A DNA stretch of 64,000 nt from Komarekiella delphini-convector SJRDD-AB1 (lineage in GTDB: Bacteria > Cyanobacteriota > Cyanobacteriia > Cyanobacteriales > Nostocaceae): positions 16,935 through 80,934 of the forward strand of contig NZ_VJXY01000036.1 of NCBI RefSeq assembly GCF_014831675.1, given 5' to 3'. Within the stretch, counting starts at the first letter, position 1. The number at the start of each line of letters is the position of its first letter. The notes under the pieces were generated by a model, which was given only the letters and a program-made list of their open reading frames with translations, was not told where the DNA came from and ran no database searches. Shown here one piece after another: positions 35,307 to 44,900 of the stretch. Made by a program: the position numbers and the translations under genes.

Positions 35307-36137
35307 CTATGATTTAACGCCCAAAGCTTCCTGATTTAAAACCTGATTTAACTTACCGCTACGATAACCTTCTAAATCTAAGGTTACATAGACAAATCCC
35401 AAATCCTGAAATGTGGAAACTAATGTTTGTAAATCCGTAGTCAAAACAAACTCTTTGATTTGTTCTGGTGGCAATTCAATACGTGCTGTATCGCCTTCTG
35501 AACGCACACGCAAATTTTGCCAACCCAGTTTCCGCAAGAAAATTTCTGCCCTACCAACTCGTTGTAACTTGGCTACAGTAATCTCTTCACCGTAAGGAAA
35601 GCGAGAACTCAGACAAGGTTGAGCAGGTTTACCCCACCAAGGTAAACCGAGTTGTTGCGAAAGTTGACGGACTTCTGCTTTAGTAACACCTACTTCTGCT
35701 AGAGGCGATCGCGCACCTCTTTCCTTGGCCGCCTGAATTCCTGGGCGATAATCATGCAAATCATCAGCGTTAACCCCATCCACCACATAGGGATAACCCA
35801 ATTGCCAAGCTAAAGGTTTGAGAGTATCGTGCAATTCACTTTTGCAAAAATAACAGCGGTTGACTGGGTTAGAGGTGTAATTAGGATTTTCCATCTCGTG
35901 AGTCTGGACGACTTTATGAAGAATCCCAATCGTTGCTGCTTGAATTTTGGCATCTTCCAACTCTTCAGGTAACAGCGAAGGAGAGACAGCTGTTACAGCC
36001 AAAGCGCGATCGCCCAACACATCATAAGCAATTTTGGCAACCAAAGTGCTATCAACACCTCCAGAGTAGGCAATCAACGCCTGCTCCATTTCTCCAAATA
36101 AGGCTTTTAGTTGCTCCAATTTGTCTATCAGCATCAT
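35307..36137 (-). CDS. larE: ATP-dependent sacrificial sulfur transferase LarE
   Basis: A 276-residue PP-loop protein. SGGVDST is the ATP-pyrophosphatase loop, NRCYFCKSELHD is the cysteine pair seen in many LarE proteins, and PAQPCLSSRFPYG contains the third conserved cysteine. LarE adds sulfur to pyridinium dicarboxylate in making the nickel-pincer cofactor of lactate racemase. LarB and LarC are not in this window. It is convergent with the SGNH gene. Which cysteine is the sulfur donor cannot be decided by eye. Confidence 0.9.
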   Translation of the reverse strand: MMLIDKLEQLKALFGEMEQALIAYSGGVDSTLVAKIAYDVLGDRALAVTAVSPSLLPEELEDAKIQAATIGILHKVVQTHEMENPNYTSNPVNRCYFCKSELHDTLKPLAWQLGYPYVVDGVNADDLHDYRPGIQAAKERGARSPLAEVGVTKAEVRQLSQQLGLPWWGKPAQPCLSSRFPYGEEITVAKLQRVGRAEIFLRKLGWQNLRVRSEGDTARIELPPEQIKEFVLTTDLQTLVSTFQDLGFVYVTLDLEGYRSGKLNQVLNQEALGVKS

Positions 36138-36190
36138 TTCCCAATCCCGCTAAAACCTTATAGCACCCAATCAATACCATTGTAGTCATT

Positions 36191-36355
36191 GGTCAACAGT
36201 CAAGGATCAACAGTGCTGAGTAATGAGTACTGAGTCCTGAGTCCTGAGTTCTGAGTCAAGAATCAGTATCTATTCTCCCCCTGCCCCTCCGCTCCCCTGC
36301 CCCTCCGCTCCCCTGCCCCTCTGCCCCTCCGCTCCCCTGCTCCCCCTGCTCCCTC
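36191..36355. repeat. Composite STRR block (TGAGTCC heptads plus CCCCTCCGCTCCC units)
   Basis: GTCAAGGATCAACAGTGCTG is followed by TGAGTCC-type heptads, then AGAATCAGTAT, then several copies of CCCCTGCCCCTCCGCT. The same order occurs at 63861-64000. The first part lies after the larE start; the second part encodes the C-terminus of the adjacent histidine kinase. It has the look of a composite repeat moved or copied as a unit. Confidence 0.8.
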
Positions 36356-38206
36356 ATCTGTTGGTAGGTTGCTATATTTAGCTATCAGATTTGCTAAAAG
36401 TGGTAAATCAACTGGTTTAGAAGTGTATTCATTGACTCCGGCTGCTAGACAGGTTTCGCGATCGCCTTTCATCGCCATTGCTGTTTGGGCAATTATTGGA
36501 ATATTACAATACTGAGGATTTTCTCGCAGTTGTTGCACCAATTTAAGACCATTTCCATCTGGCAGGTAGACATCCATTAAAATAACTGCTGGGTCTAACT
36601 GTGTTAGAGCTTCCCACATCTCGACAGCAGTCTTTACCCAAGTCACCTTATATCCCAACTTACTTAAATAAATTTGCATTAACTCAGCATTGGGTAAGTC
36701 ATCTTCCACCAGCAAAATCTCCGACCTGGAGCTACAGTTGATCGGCATAAGAGATGAAAAAGATGTTGCTTCCTCTACTCCCCTTACTCCCCCTGCTTCC
36801 CCTACTCCCCCTACTCCCTCATTTAATCCCACAGCCTTGAGGGGAAGTATGAGGGTAAAACGGGAGCCGCGATCAACTTCAGATTCGACTTCCACGCAAC
36901 CACCGTGAATCTCCGCAAGCTTCCGAGTTACTGTTAAACCCAATCCAGTACCTTCAATACCATCAGCTACAGCGTTGAGAATTTGAAAATAGGGTTGAAA
37001 CAAGTGAGCTTGGTCTGCTGGAGAGATACCAATGCCAGTATCCCAAACTGTAAAATGCACAAACCCACCTTTAGGGGCGACCTGTAAGCCAACACTTCCG
37101 CTACTGGTAAACTTTAGAGCGTTGAAAAGTAAATTCAATAGCATTTGCTTGAGTCGCAAGGAATCAGCTACTAAAGTTGTGACATCAGGATCTAGGTCTA
37201 GGCGTAGTTGCAAACCTTTATTAGCGGCTTTCTCTTTGACCAACGCCAAAACATTGCTACACAACACTGGCACATCCACAGTTTCCCACTGGACTTCTAG
37301 CTGGTTTGCTTCAATTTTAGAGAGATCCAAAATATCATTAATTAGAGCTAGCAGGTGTCTACCACTTGACTGAATAATAGTCAAATATTCTTGGTGGCGT
37401 TCTCTGGTGGGATCGTAGCCCTGAGCTAAGAGTAAGTGGGTAAACCCGATAATCGAACTCAGCGGTGTGCGAATTTCGTGACTGGTATTTGCCAGAAATT
37501 GATTTTTGAGTTGATTGGTGCGTTCCAGTTCTTGATTAGAGCTACCTAATTGTTGATATCCTTGCTGCCAAGATAATATTTGCCTAAGCTGTGCCAAAGC
37601 TGTAGCACATTGCTTGGCAGACCTTGCCATCAATTGCGAGGTGAGTTGAGCTTGTGATGCTATGAGTGAGTCACCAGACTCGACTAGGGGTGCTGTAGCA
37701 ATAATTAGCCAGCCCATAACCTCGCCAAAAGTATCGACTAACCGCCAAGCACTTGGTGGTTGTTTGTTTTCAAGCTGCTGCAAATCTTTGAGTTCTATGA
37801 CCTCTTGCAACTTTAACCGCAGTTTTTTGCGTTTTTTGGGCGTAACTTCTAGGAGTGGAGATTGTGAAGCTGGGGATGGGGAGCCAGAAATGTAGCAAAT
37901 TGTGCCAACTGTTTCTTGCGGTTGAAACAAAGCGATACCTACGGCACAGTGCGTGAGCGCCACTCTATTGTTATCCACAGCACTGTTTAGCTCGTTCACC
38001 ACGATTTGGAAAATTTCTGTTTCTGCTGCTCTTGCGTGTGGGACAGTGATACACGCAGAAAGCAGGCAATCATTAAGGCGACTTTGCAACTGGTTCAAGC
38101 TGCTCTCCAGCCACAACTCGGCACGAAGTTGCTGAATTGTTTTCAAAAGTGTTGGCGTTGCATCTATCTGTGAGTTCTGTTCTGGTAAGCTTGAATACTG
38201 CTGCAT
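36263..38206 (-). CDS. Hybrid sensor histidine kinase with repeat-derived linker and tail
   Basis: About 647 residues. An N-terminal ~240-residue region, possibly GAF-like, lacks clear motifs. HisKA has TSHEIRTPLSSIIGFTHLLL, HATPase has LLNLLFNALKF, DTGIGIS and GTGLGLTVTRK, and a C-terminal receiver has ILMDVYLPDGNG with the phospho-acceptor Asp. No membrane segment is obvious, so it is probably soluble. The HATPase-REC linker (36773-36826) and the C-terminal tail rich in GAGERRGRG are encoded by C-rich STRR repeats. ATG at 38206 is preferred over TTG 38212. The signal is unknown. Confidence 0.9.
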   Translation of the reverse strand: MQQYSSLPEQNSQIDATPTLLKTIQQLRAELWLESSLNQLQSRLNDCLLSACITVPHARAAETEIFQIVVNELNSAVDNNRVALTHCAVGIALFQPQETVGTICYISGSPSPASQSPLLEVTPKKRKKLRLKLQEVIELKDLQQLENKQPPSAWRLVDTFGEVMGWLIIATAPLVESGDSLIASQAQLTSQLMARSAKQCATALAQLRQILSWQQGYQQLGSSNQELERTNQLKNQFLANTSHEIRTPLSSIIGFTHLLLAQGYDPTRERHQEYLTIIQSSGRHLLALINDILDLSKIEANQLEVQWETVDVPVLCSNVLALVKEKAANKGLQLRLDLDPDVTTLVADSLRLKQMLLNLLFNALKFTSSGSVGLQVAPKGGFVHFTVWDTGIGISPADQAHLFQPYFQILNAVADGIEGTGLGLTVTRKLAEIHGGCVEVESEVDRGSRFTLILPLKAVGLNEGVGGVGEAGGVRGVEEATSFSSLMPINCSSRSEILLVEDDLPNAELMQIYLSKLGYKVTWVKTAVEMWEALTQLDPAVILMDVYLPDGNGLKLVQQLRENPQYCNIPIIAQTAMAMKGDRETCLAAGVNEYTSKPVDLPLLANLIAKYSNLPTDEGAGGAGERRGRGAGERRGRGAEGQGENRY

Positions 38207-38377
38207 GGTCAACTAGACCGGTGAACAAGTTAGCTTCGCATAAAAATGCGAACAGGATTCTATGTAAATTAGCGGACAACTCTTTTATATTTATAAACCA
38301 TAACTTATGTAGCAGCCAGTCCAAAAATTATTGTATGAAATTACTCATTTAAAATTTTTTGATAGCAACTTAAAACT

Positions 38378-39244
38378 ATGGATACACAATTTGCTCAACT
38401 GATCGTCAACGGAATTGCTGTGGGAAGCATTATTGCTCTAGCAGCAGTCGGATTGACACTTACTTATGGGATTTTGCGGTTATCTAACTTTGCTCATGGT
38501 GACTTTCTAACTTTAGGAGCCTATCTTACTTGGCTGGTGAATACCTTTGGAGTCAATATTTGGCTGTCGATGATACTGGCGGCGACGGGAACAGTAGCGG
38601 CGATGCTTTTATCAGAAAAATTACTATGGTCAAGAATGCGCTCTATCCGTGCTACTTCCACTACGCTGATTATTATTTCCATAGGACTGGCTTTATTTAT
38701 TCGCAATGGAATTATTTTTATTTGGGGCGGTAGAAACCAAAATTATGATGTACCTGTAACCACTGCTCTAGATATCTGGGGCTTAAAAGTACCACAAAAT
38801 CAATTATTGGTATTGGGTTTAGCGGTGTTAGCAATTTTGGCGCTGCACTACCTTCTGCAAAATACCAAAGTTGGTAAGGCGATGCGAGCTGTTGCTGACG
38901 ATTTGGATTTAGCTAGAGTTTCTGGTATTAATGTTGACAGAGTAATTCTGTGGACTTGGCTAATTGCTGGCACTCTCACTTCATTGGGAGGGAGCATGTA
39001 TGGGTTGATTACAGCTGTCCGCCCAAATATGGGTTGGTTCTTAATTTTACCATTATTTGCCTCCGTAATTTTAGGAGGGATTGGCAACCCCTACGGTGCG
39101 ATCGCCGCAGCTTTTATCATCGGCATTGTTCAGGAAATCAGTACCCCTTGGCTGGGTTCTCAGTATAAACAAGGTGTCGCACTGTTAATTATGATTTTGG
39201 TGCTGCTCATTCGTCCCAAAGGTTTATTCAAAGGCACGATTTGA
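38378..39244 (+). CDS. livH: Branched-chain/neutral amino acid ABC transporter permease (LivH/NatD-like)
   Basis: A 288-residue membrane protein with about eight hydrophobic segments. GLTLTYGILRLSNFAHGDFL is the conserved LivH N-terminal block, and ILGGIGNPYGAIAAAFIIGI is the EAA-like cytoplasmic loop. LivH-type permeases import branched-chain and other neutral amino acids. In Anabaena the equivalent permease (NatD, from memory) works with subunits encoded elsewhere; no partner genes are beside it here. It is likely monocistronic. Confidence 0.9.
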   Translation: MDTQFAQLIVNGIAVGSIIALAAVGLTLTYGILRLSNFAHGDFLTLGAYLTWLVNTFGVNIWLSMILAATGTVAAMLLSEKLLWSRMRSIRATSTTLIIISIGLALFIRNGIIFIWGGRNQNYDVPVTTALDIWGLKVPQNQLLVLGLAVLAILALHYLLQNTKVGKAMRAVADDLDLARVSGINVDRVILWTWLIAGTLTSLGGSMYGLITAVRPNMGWFLILPLFASVILGGIGNPYGAIAAAFIIGIVQEISTPWLGSQYKQGVALLIMILVLLIRPKGLFKGTI

Positions 39245-39265
39245 GCAGCACCATTCCACTTCTAA

Positions 39266-39403
39266 CTATTGAATAATGTGGAAATAGTATGCTGCTACCA
39301 GAAAGTTGATAGCTAACAGCAACAGTGCCCAGCCTGTGCGAAAGGCGTAGGGAGGTTTAGCTCCACTGTCGGCAACTGGTAAATCTTTACCTTTAGCAGT
39401 CAT
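39266..39403 (-). CDS. psaX: Photosystem I subunit PsaX
   Basis: A 45-residue protein beginning MTAKGKDLPVADSGAKPPY and continuing AFRTGWALLLLAINFLVAAY with one membrane helix and a short tail ending FHIIQ. This matches, from memory, the PsaX subunit seen in the Thermosynechococcus photosystem I structure (AFRT...LLLAINFLVAAYYFGI). AAGGAGAA lies at good distance before the ATG. PsaX is a peripheral single-helix subunit. It is only 22 bp from the end of the livH-like gene on the opposite strand. Confidence 0.85.
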   Translation of the reverse strand: MTAKGKDLPVADSGAKPPYAFRTGWALLLLAINFLVAAYYFHIIQ

Positions 39404-39489
39404 AAACGGTTCTCCTTAATGTCAGGACTTTTTAAGAAATACCAAACAGGTGTACCCATTACCCAAATTCTTTAAAAATATTTGTGTAG

Positions 39490-39626
39490 CTTGGGGATTG
39501 GGGACTGGGGACTGGGGACTGGGGACTGGGAGGAAACAAGATAAATAAGGGAGAGTAATAATTCCTCCTTGCCCCCTTGTCCCCCTTGTCCCCCTTGTCC
39601 CCTTGTCTTCCTTGTCCCCAGTCCCT
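39490..39626. repeat. STRR arrays (GGGGACT and CCCCTTGT) between psaX and lipA
   Basis: Five GGGGACT-type heptads at 39493-39530 face CCCCTTGT and CCCCAGT units at 39570-39625 in inverted sense. The lipA stop codon is the first bases of the last unit. A long imperfect hairpin is possible. Part of the gap also carries the psaX promoter. Confidence 0.7.
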
Positions 39627-40530
39627 AATCACCTGCGTGGTAAGAACTGCGAACCAGAGGCCCAGAACGGACGTGGTTGAATCCTATTTCCCATGCTAAG
39701 CTGCCGAGCTGATCGAATTCCTCTGGAGTCCAGTATTTTTGGACTGGCAGATGATCTAAGGAAGGACGCATATACTGACCAATAGTTAGGCGATCGCACC
39801 CCACAGCCCTTAAATCTGCCATTGTTTCGATCACTTCATCTAGCGTTTCTCCATGTCCCAGCATTAAACCTGATTTAGTGGGAATAGTTGGCTCAATTTC
39901 TTTGACCATAGCCAGTACTCGCAGCGAGCGATCGTACTTTGCTCCTCGACGCACTGGCCCAGTTAACCGTCGCACTGTCTCAATATTGTGGTTAAAACAA
40001 GCTGGCAAGGCTTGGACAATCATCGCTATTCGCTGGCGTTGACCTTCCTCTCCAGCTCCCGTACCACCCCAAAAATCTGGGGTCAGTACTTCAATTTGAG
40101 TTGCTGGATTCAACTGGCGGATAGTGGCGATCGTTTTTACAAAATGGCCTGCTCCCTGATCGGGCAAGTCATCACGGGCGACAGAAGTCAGCACTACATA
40201 ACGCAATCCCAAAAGCTGCACCGCCTCTGCCACCTTTTGTGGTTCCTCTAGGTCAACAGGCATCGGTGCATGGCCTTTATCAACTTGACAAAAAGCACAA
40301 GAACGTGTACATGTAGGCCCCATTAGCAAGAAGGTCGCAGTTTTTTGGGCGTAGCACTCCCCTCTATTGGGGCAGCGTCCTTCTTCGCAAATCGTATGAA
40401 TTTGGCGCTGCTTAATAATGCGCTGTACTGTGGAAAGTTCGCTGGCCTTGCCAATAGGGCGACGTAACCAGCTAGGCATTGCTGTAATTTCAGATTTGAG
40501 TTGGGCTGGTTGTAACGAAGTCATAGACAT
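39625..40530 (-). CDS. lipA: Lipoyl synthase
   Basis: A 301-residue radical SAM enzyme. [20 protein letters not shown] supplies the LipA-specific auxiliary cluster (C-x4-C-x5-C), and [13 protein letters not shown] is the radical SAM C-x3-C-x2-C motif. It inserts two sulfurs into octanoyl groups to make lipoate. The C-terminal SSYHAGD ends in an STRR repeat; other LipA proteins keep the RSSYHA serine region, so the enzyme is probably intact. The start is ATG 40530 or 40524. It is divergent from the response regulator gene. Confidence 0.95.
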   Translation of the reverse strand: MSMTSLQPAQLKSEITAMPSWLRRPIGKASELSTVQRIIKQRQIHTICEEGRCPNRGECYAQKTATFLLMGPTCTRSCAFCQVDKGHAPMPVDLEEPQKVAEAVQLLGLRYVVLTSVARDDLPDQGAGHFVKTIATIRQLNPATQIEVLTPDFWGGTGAGEEGQRQRIAMIVQALPACFNHNIETVRRLTGPVRRGAKYDRSLRVLAMVKEIEPTIPTKSGLMLGHGETLDEVIETMADLRAVGCDRLTIGQYMRPSLDHLPVQKYWTPEEFDQLGSLAWEIGFNHVRSGPLVRSSYHAGD

Positions 40531-40780
40531 CCAAGCAAGATGCAGAGATAGAGTAAGGCTTTCCTCTACTGTTGAGCAAGGTAAGAGCCTTAAATATCAC
40601 CATGACACAAATTGCAAAGCACAAAATCAAAAGTTTTGCAAAATACCTCTAGCAATGTGATTTATACCGAAATATACTGTCCCCCAATCAACAAAAATTT
40701 TGGATATAGTGGGAGCATTCTCAAGGTCAATCGGCAAAGCCGCTATTTACACTTAAAGTTTCTGTTTAGAGCAATCAGCC

Positions 40781-41413
40781 GTGGCAAGTAACAAAATTTT
40801 AGTTATCGATGACACTACAGTTGTCAGGGTAAAAGTACGAGAAATGTTGCCTCCAGGCAATTTCGAGGTACTGGAAGCAAAAGATGGGATGGAAGGACTA
40901 AATTTCATCCTTCAGGAAAAGCTCAGCCTTATCATGTTGGATTTTCTGTTGCCAAAAATGAGTGGTTGGGAAGTTTTCCAGCAAATTCAAGCCCAGCCTG
41001 AGTTACGAAAGATTCCTTTGGTAATTATGTCTGGTCGTAAGGAAGAGGTAACGGAGAAAATCACAGAACCCTTTGAATATTTTGAATTTCTAGGAAAGCC
41101 TTTTGACCAGAAACAACTAATTGGCGCGATTAAGTTAGCCATGACAAAGGCCAAACAGCCTCGTCCAGAGCCAGTTCTGGTAGGAGCAGGTGTTGGTGCT
41201 AGAAATAGCCCTGTAGCAACCTCTAGTGATGGAGTTACAGCAGTCACTTTTAGTACTGAAAACATTACATCAGCAGCCTCTAATACTGAAGCAGCTTCCT
41301 CCGCAGAAATAAATGCGCTAAATGAGAAAATTGTCAAAATGCAAGGGGAAATTGATGGGTTGAAGAAACAGCTAGCTCAAGTAGTGACTTTTATTAAACA
41401 GAAAATCAAGTAG
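40781..41413 (+). CDS. Response regulator, single receiver with long tail
   Basis: A 210-residue protein. The receiver (1-~125) has DD near residues 10-11, the phospho-acceptor in IMLDFLLPKMSGWE, the Ser in VIMSGR and the Lys in LGKPFDQ. After it comes a ~45-residue low-complexity linker rich in A/S/T and a short C-terminal coiled coil (NALNEKIVKMQGEIDGLKKQ). There is no DNA-binding domain. The tail may mediate oligomerisation. The start is GTG. The partner kinase is not obvious, but the Hstk gene lies 0.5 kb downstream. Confidence 0.88.
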   Translation: MASNKILVIDDTTVVRVKVREMLPPGNFEVLEAKDGMEGLNFILQEKLSLIMLDFLLPKMSGWEVFQQIQAQPELRKIPLVIMSGRKEEVTEKITEPFEYFEFLGKPFDQKQLIGAIKLAMTKAKQPRPEPVLVGAGVGARNSPVATSSDGVTAVTFSTENITSAASNTEAASSAEINALNEKIVKMQGEIDGLKKQLAQVVTFIKQKIK

Positions 41414-41593
41414 CTTTTGCGCTCTCTATTTTCAATGTTCTCTTGAGCTAATAAAGTAAGAAGAAGAGTTTTTCCACACTTGAAATTGATATGTCAATCT
41501 ACCATCTTTAGGTATATTTAAAAACCAAATACCTGACTTATTAAGGTAGAGGTAATCTTAGTTTCTAGTCTAGTAAACAATCCCAAATACAAT

Positions 41594-41640
41594 AAACCTG
41601 CCGCAATTTACTATTTAGCTAAGGTAACGGCAGGTTTTTT
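41594..41640 (+). terminator. Likely intrinsic terminator downstream of the response regulator
   Basis: AAACCTGCCG (41594-41603) pairs perfectly with CGGCAGGTTT (41628-41637), and the right arm runs into TTTTTTATTG. The loop is 24 nt. It lies about 180 bp after the response regulator stop, so it may end that transcript or a small RNA in 41414-41593. The rest of 41414-41922 is AT-rich with no clear feature. Confidence 0.7.
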
Positions 41641-41922
41641 ATTGTTTAAAATTGTTTAAAATAATTAGGTTACAAATATCTTAAACAAGGATATGTAATT
41701 TAATCTAAGATAAAACTTTATTTTTTTTACTATCAATAGTAATATTATTCTTTGACTCAGCATTAGTATTTTTATAATTACACAATTTAATATGAAATTT
41801 TTCTTAAAAAATATGGATTTTTAAATACAATTAAAAAAAATAAACCTACTATTTTCTGATAACAACAGCCGCCTCATGGGAATACTAAGCGATAGAAATA
41901 TAAATTATGAGCATAGGCTGCG

Positions 41923-44900
41923 ATGTCAGTAGTATTCGATACATTATATGTGCTTCCCGGTTATCGCATTACTGAGCAAATCTACTCAGGCAGCAAAACC
42001 TTAGTTTATCGAGGCATCAGAGAACAAGACCAAAAATCGGTCATCATCAAACTGATGCGAAATGAATATCCTACGTTTGTGGAAATCGCCCAGTTCCGCA
42101 ATCAATACACCATCACCAAAAACCTTGACCTTCCTGGCATAGTCAAACCCTATAGTTTAGAAAACTACCGCAACGGCTATGCGCTAGTGATGGAAGACTT
42201 TGGCGGTATTTCTCTTCAAGACTGGCGACTGGGAGATAAGGGAAAGGAAGGCAATCCTGTTTCCTTGAGTGAGTTTTTCTACATAGCGATTAAAGTTGCT
42301 TCTACCCTTGAGCAATTGCATCGCGATGCCTACGGTGGGCTAAGCCTACGCATAATTCACAAAGACATTAAACCTGCCAATATCCTAATTAACCCTACCA
42401 CAGGTGAGACCAGGCTCATCGACTTTAGCATTGCCACCCTCTTGCCAAGAGAAATTCAATTTCTCACGAATCCCAACGTCTTAGAAGGGACGTTAGCTTA
42501 CATTTCTCCCGAACAAACCGGCAGGATGAATCGAGGCATAGACTACCGCACCGACTTTTATTCCCTTGGTGTTACCTTCTTTGAACTTCTCACCGGACAG
42601 TTACCCTTCATCACTACTGACCCGATGGAGTTAGTTTATTGTCACATTGCCAAAGAACCGCTTAAAGCAAGCCTAATTAGTTCTAACATTCCCCCGATTT
42701 TGTCCAACATCATCAGTAAGCTGATGGCAAAAAATGCTGAAGACCGCTATCAGAGTGCTTTAGGGTTAAAGCATGACTTGGAAGTGTGCCAAAACCAGTG
42801 GCAAAAGACTGGAAATATTGCTTCCTTTGAGTTGGGATTACGGGACATCTCAGACCGTTTCGTTATTCCCGAAAAACTCTATGGTCGTCAACGTGAAGTA
42901 GAAACTCTACTTACTGCTTTTGGACGCGTGACAGGCGGAGTAACAGAAATGATATTAGTTGCAGGTTTTTCTGGAATTGGCAAGACTGCGGTAGTCAATG
43001 AAATCCACAAACCCATTGTGCGGCAGCGTAGTTACTTTATCAAAGGTAAATTTGACCAGTTTCAACGTGATATTCCTTTATCAGGATTGGTACAAGCTTT
43101 TCGTGACTTAATTGGGCAAATACTCTCGGAAACTGATGCTCAAATTCAACAGTGGAAGGTCAAGATTCTGTCAGCATTGGGTACACAAAGTCAGGTAATT
43201 ACTGATGTAATACCTGAACTCGAACAGATTATTGGCAAGCAATCCCCAGTTGCAGAACTCTCTGGCATTGCTGCTCAAAATCGTTTCAATTTGTTGTTCC
43301 AAAGATTTATCCAGGTGTTTACCACTAAAGGACATCCCTTAGTTATATTTCTGGATGACTTGCAATGGGCAGATGCAACTTCTTTAAAATTAATTCAATT
43401 ATTAATGTGTGAAAATGTCTCGCCTTCTTTATCAAATGAAATAGATAAACTAGGTGAAGATAAGGGAGGTTTCCTGCTTGTTGGTGCGTATAGAGATAAT
43501 GAAGTCTCAAAGGGACATCCATTTGCTTTGACACTACAGGAGATTGAAAAAACCGGAGCAACTATTAATACTATCATCCTATCACCCTTAAATCAGGGTG
43601 ATTTAAACCATCTGATTGCTGATACCCTTCGTTGCCCTGAAGTATTTGCTGTTTCTCTCACCCAAATGGTATTCGCGAAAACTAAAGGCAACCCTTTCTT
43701 TTCTCTTCAATTTCTTAAGCTTTTATCCGATGATAAACTAATTACATTAAACTTTGATATTGGACATTGGCAGTATGATATTACAAAAATCAAGGAACTA
43801 GCTCTTACAGATGATGTAGTAGAATTTTTAGCAATTCAAATAGGGAGATTACCAATAAATACTCAAAAAGTTTTGAAACTTGCTGCTTGCATTGGTAATC
43901 ATTTTGACTTAAAAACTCTTGCCATAATACATGAAAAGTCTGTGGTAGATACAGCATCAGATTTATGGCAAGCATTACTTGAGGGGTTAATTTTACCTCA
44001 GACTGATGTTTATAAAATATTTCCAGAAAATATTAATGAGCAACATTTATTGGTTAACAATCAAGAATCTACACCATTGCCAAGTTCCAATTTACAATTA
44101 CCTAAATATAAATTTGTACATGACCGAGTACAGCAAGCCGCTTATTCCTTGATTCCTGAAGACGAAAAAAAGCCAATTCATCTAAAAATTGGGCTAATGC
44201 TGTTAAGTGATATCTCAGTTGCAGAACGAGAAGAAAACATTTTTGAGCTTGTCAATCAGTTCAATATTGCTGTGGAATTTATTCCTAATCAGGATAAGCG
44301 TGATGAACTGGCTACAATGAATTTGATTGCTGGACGTAAAGCTTTGGCATCAACGGCTTATCCAGCTGCGATTAAGTATTTAACTACTGGGATAGAACTA
44401 TTAACAGGTGGTGATAGCTGGGAGAGTAAATATGAGCTAACCCTAGCTTTGCACGAGACAGCAGCAGAAGCGGCGTACTTGGCTGGCAACTTTGAACAGA
44501 CTGAAAAATTAGTGGAGGTAGTGTTAATACAAGCGAAAACACTGCTGGAGAAAGTGAAAGTTTATGAAGTCAAACTTAAAGCCTATGGAGCGCAAAATCA
44601 AGCACTGGCAGCGGTTAATACTGCACTAGCCTTTCTAAAGTTGTTGGATGTGGATTTTCCTGATAGTCCTAGTCAGTCTGATGTTCAGCTAGCAATAGCA
44701 GAAATCACATCAAAGCTGAATGGCAGACGTATTGAAGACTTAATTAATCTGCCAGAGATGACACAAGCGCAATCACTGGCAGTGATGCATATCTTAAGCA
44801 ATGCAACTGTTTTTGCTTATGCAGTTTCTCCTGAGTTTTTACCACTGATTGTCCTTAAACAAATCATTTTATCTGTTAAACATGGTAATACTCCCTTATC

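Noticed and set aside
36263-36355. Idea that the hybrid kinase C-terminal tail is a functional basic domain
   Set aside because: The GERRGRG repeats are a direct translation of the STRR units, which also exist outside any gene at 63930-64000.
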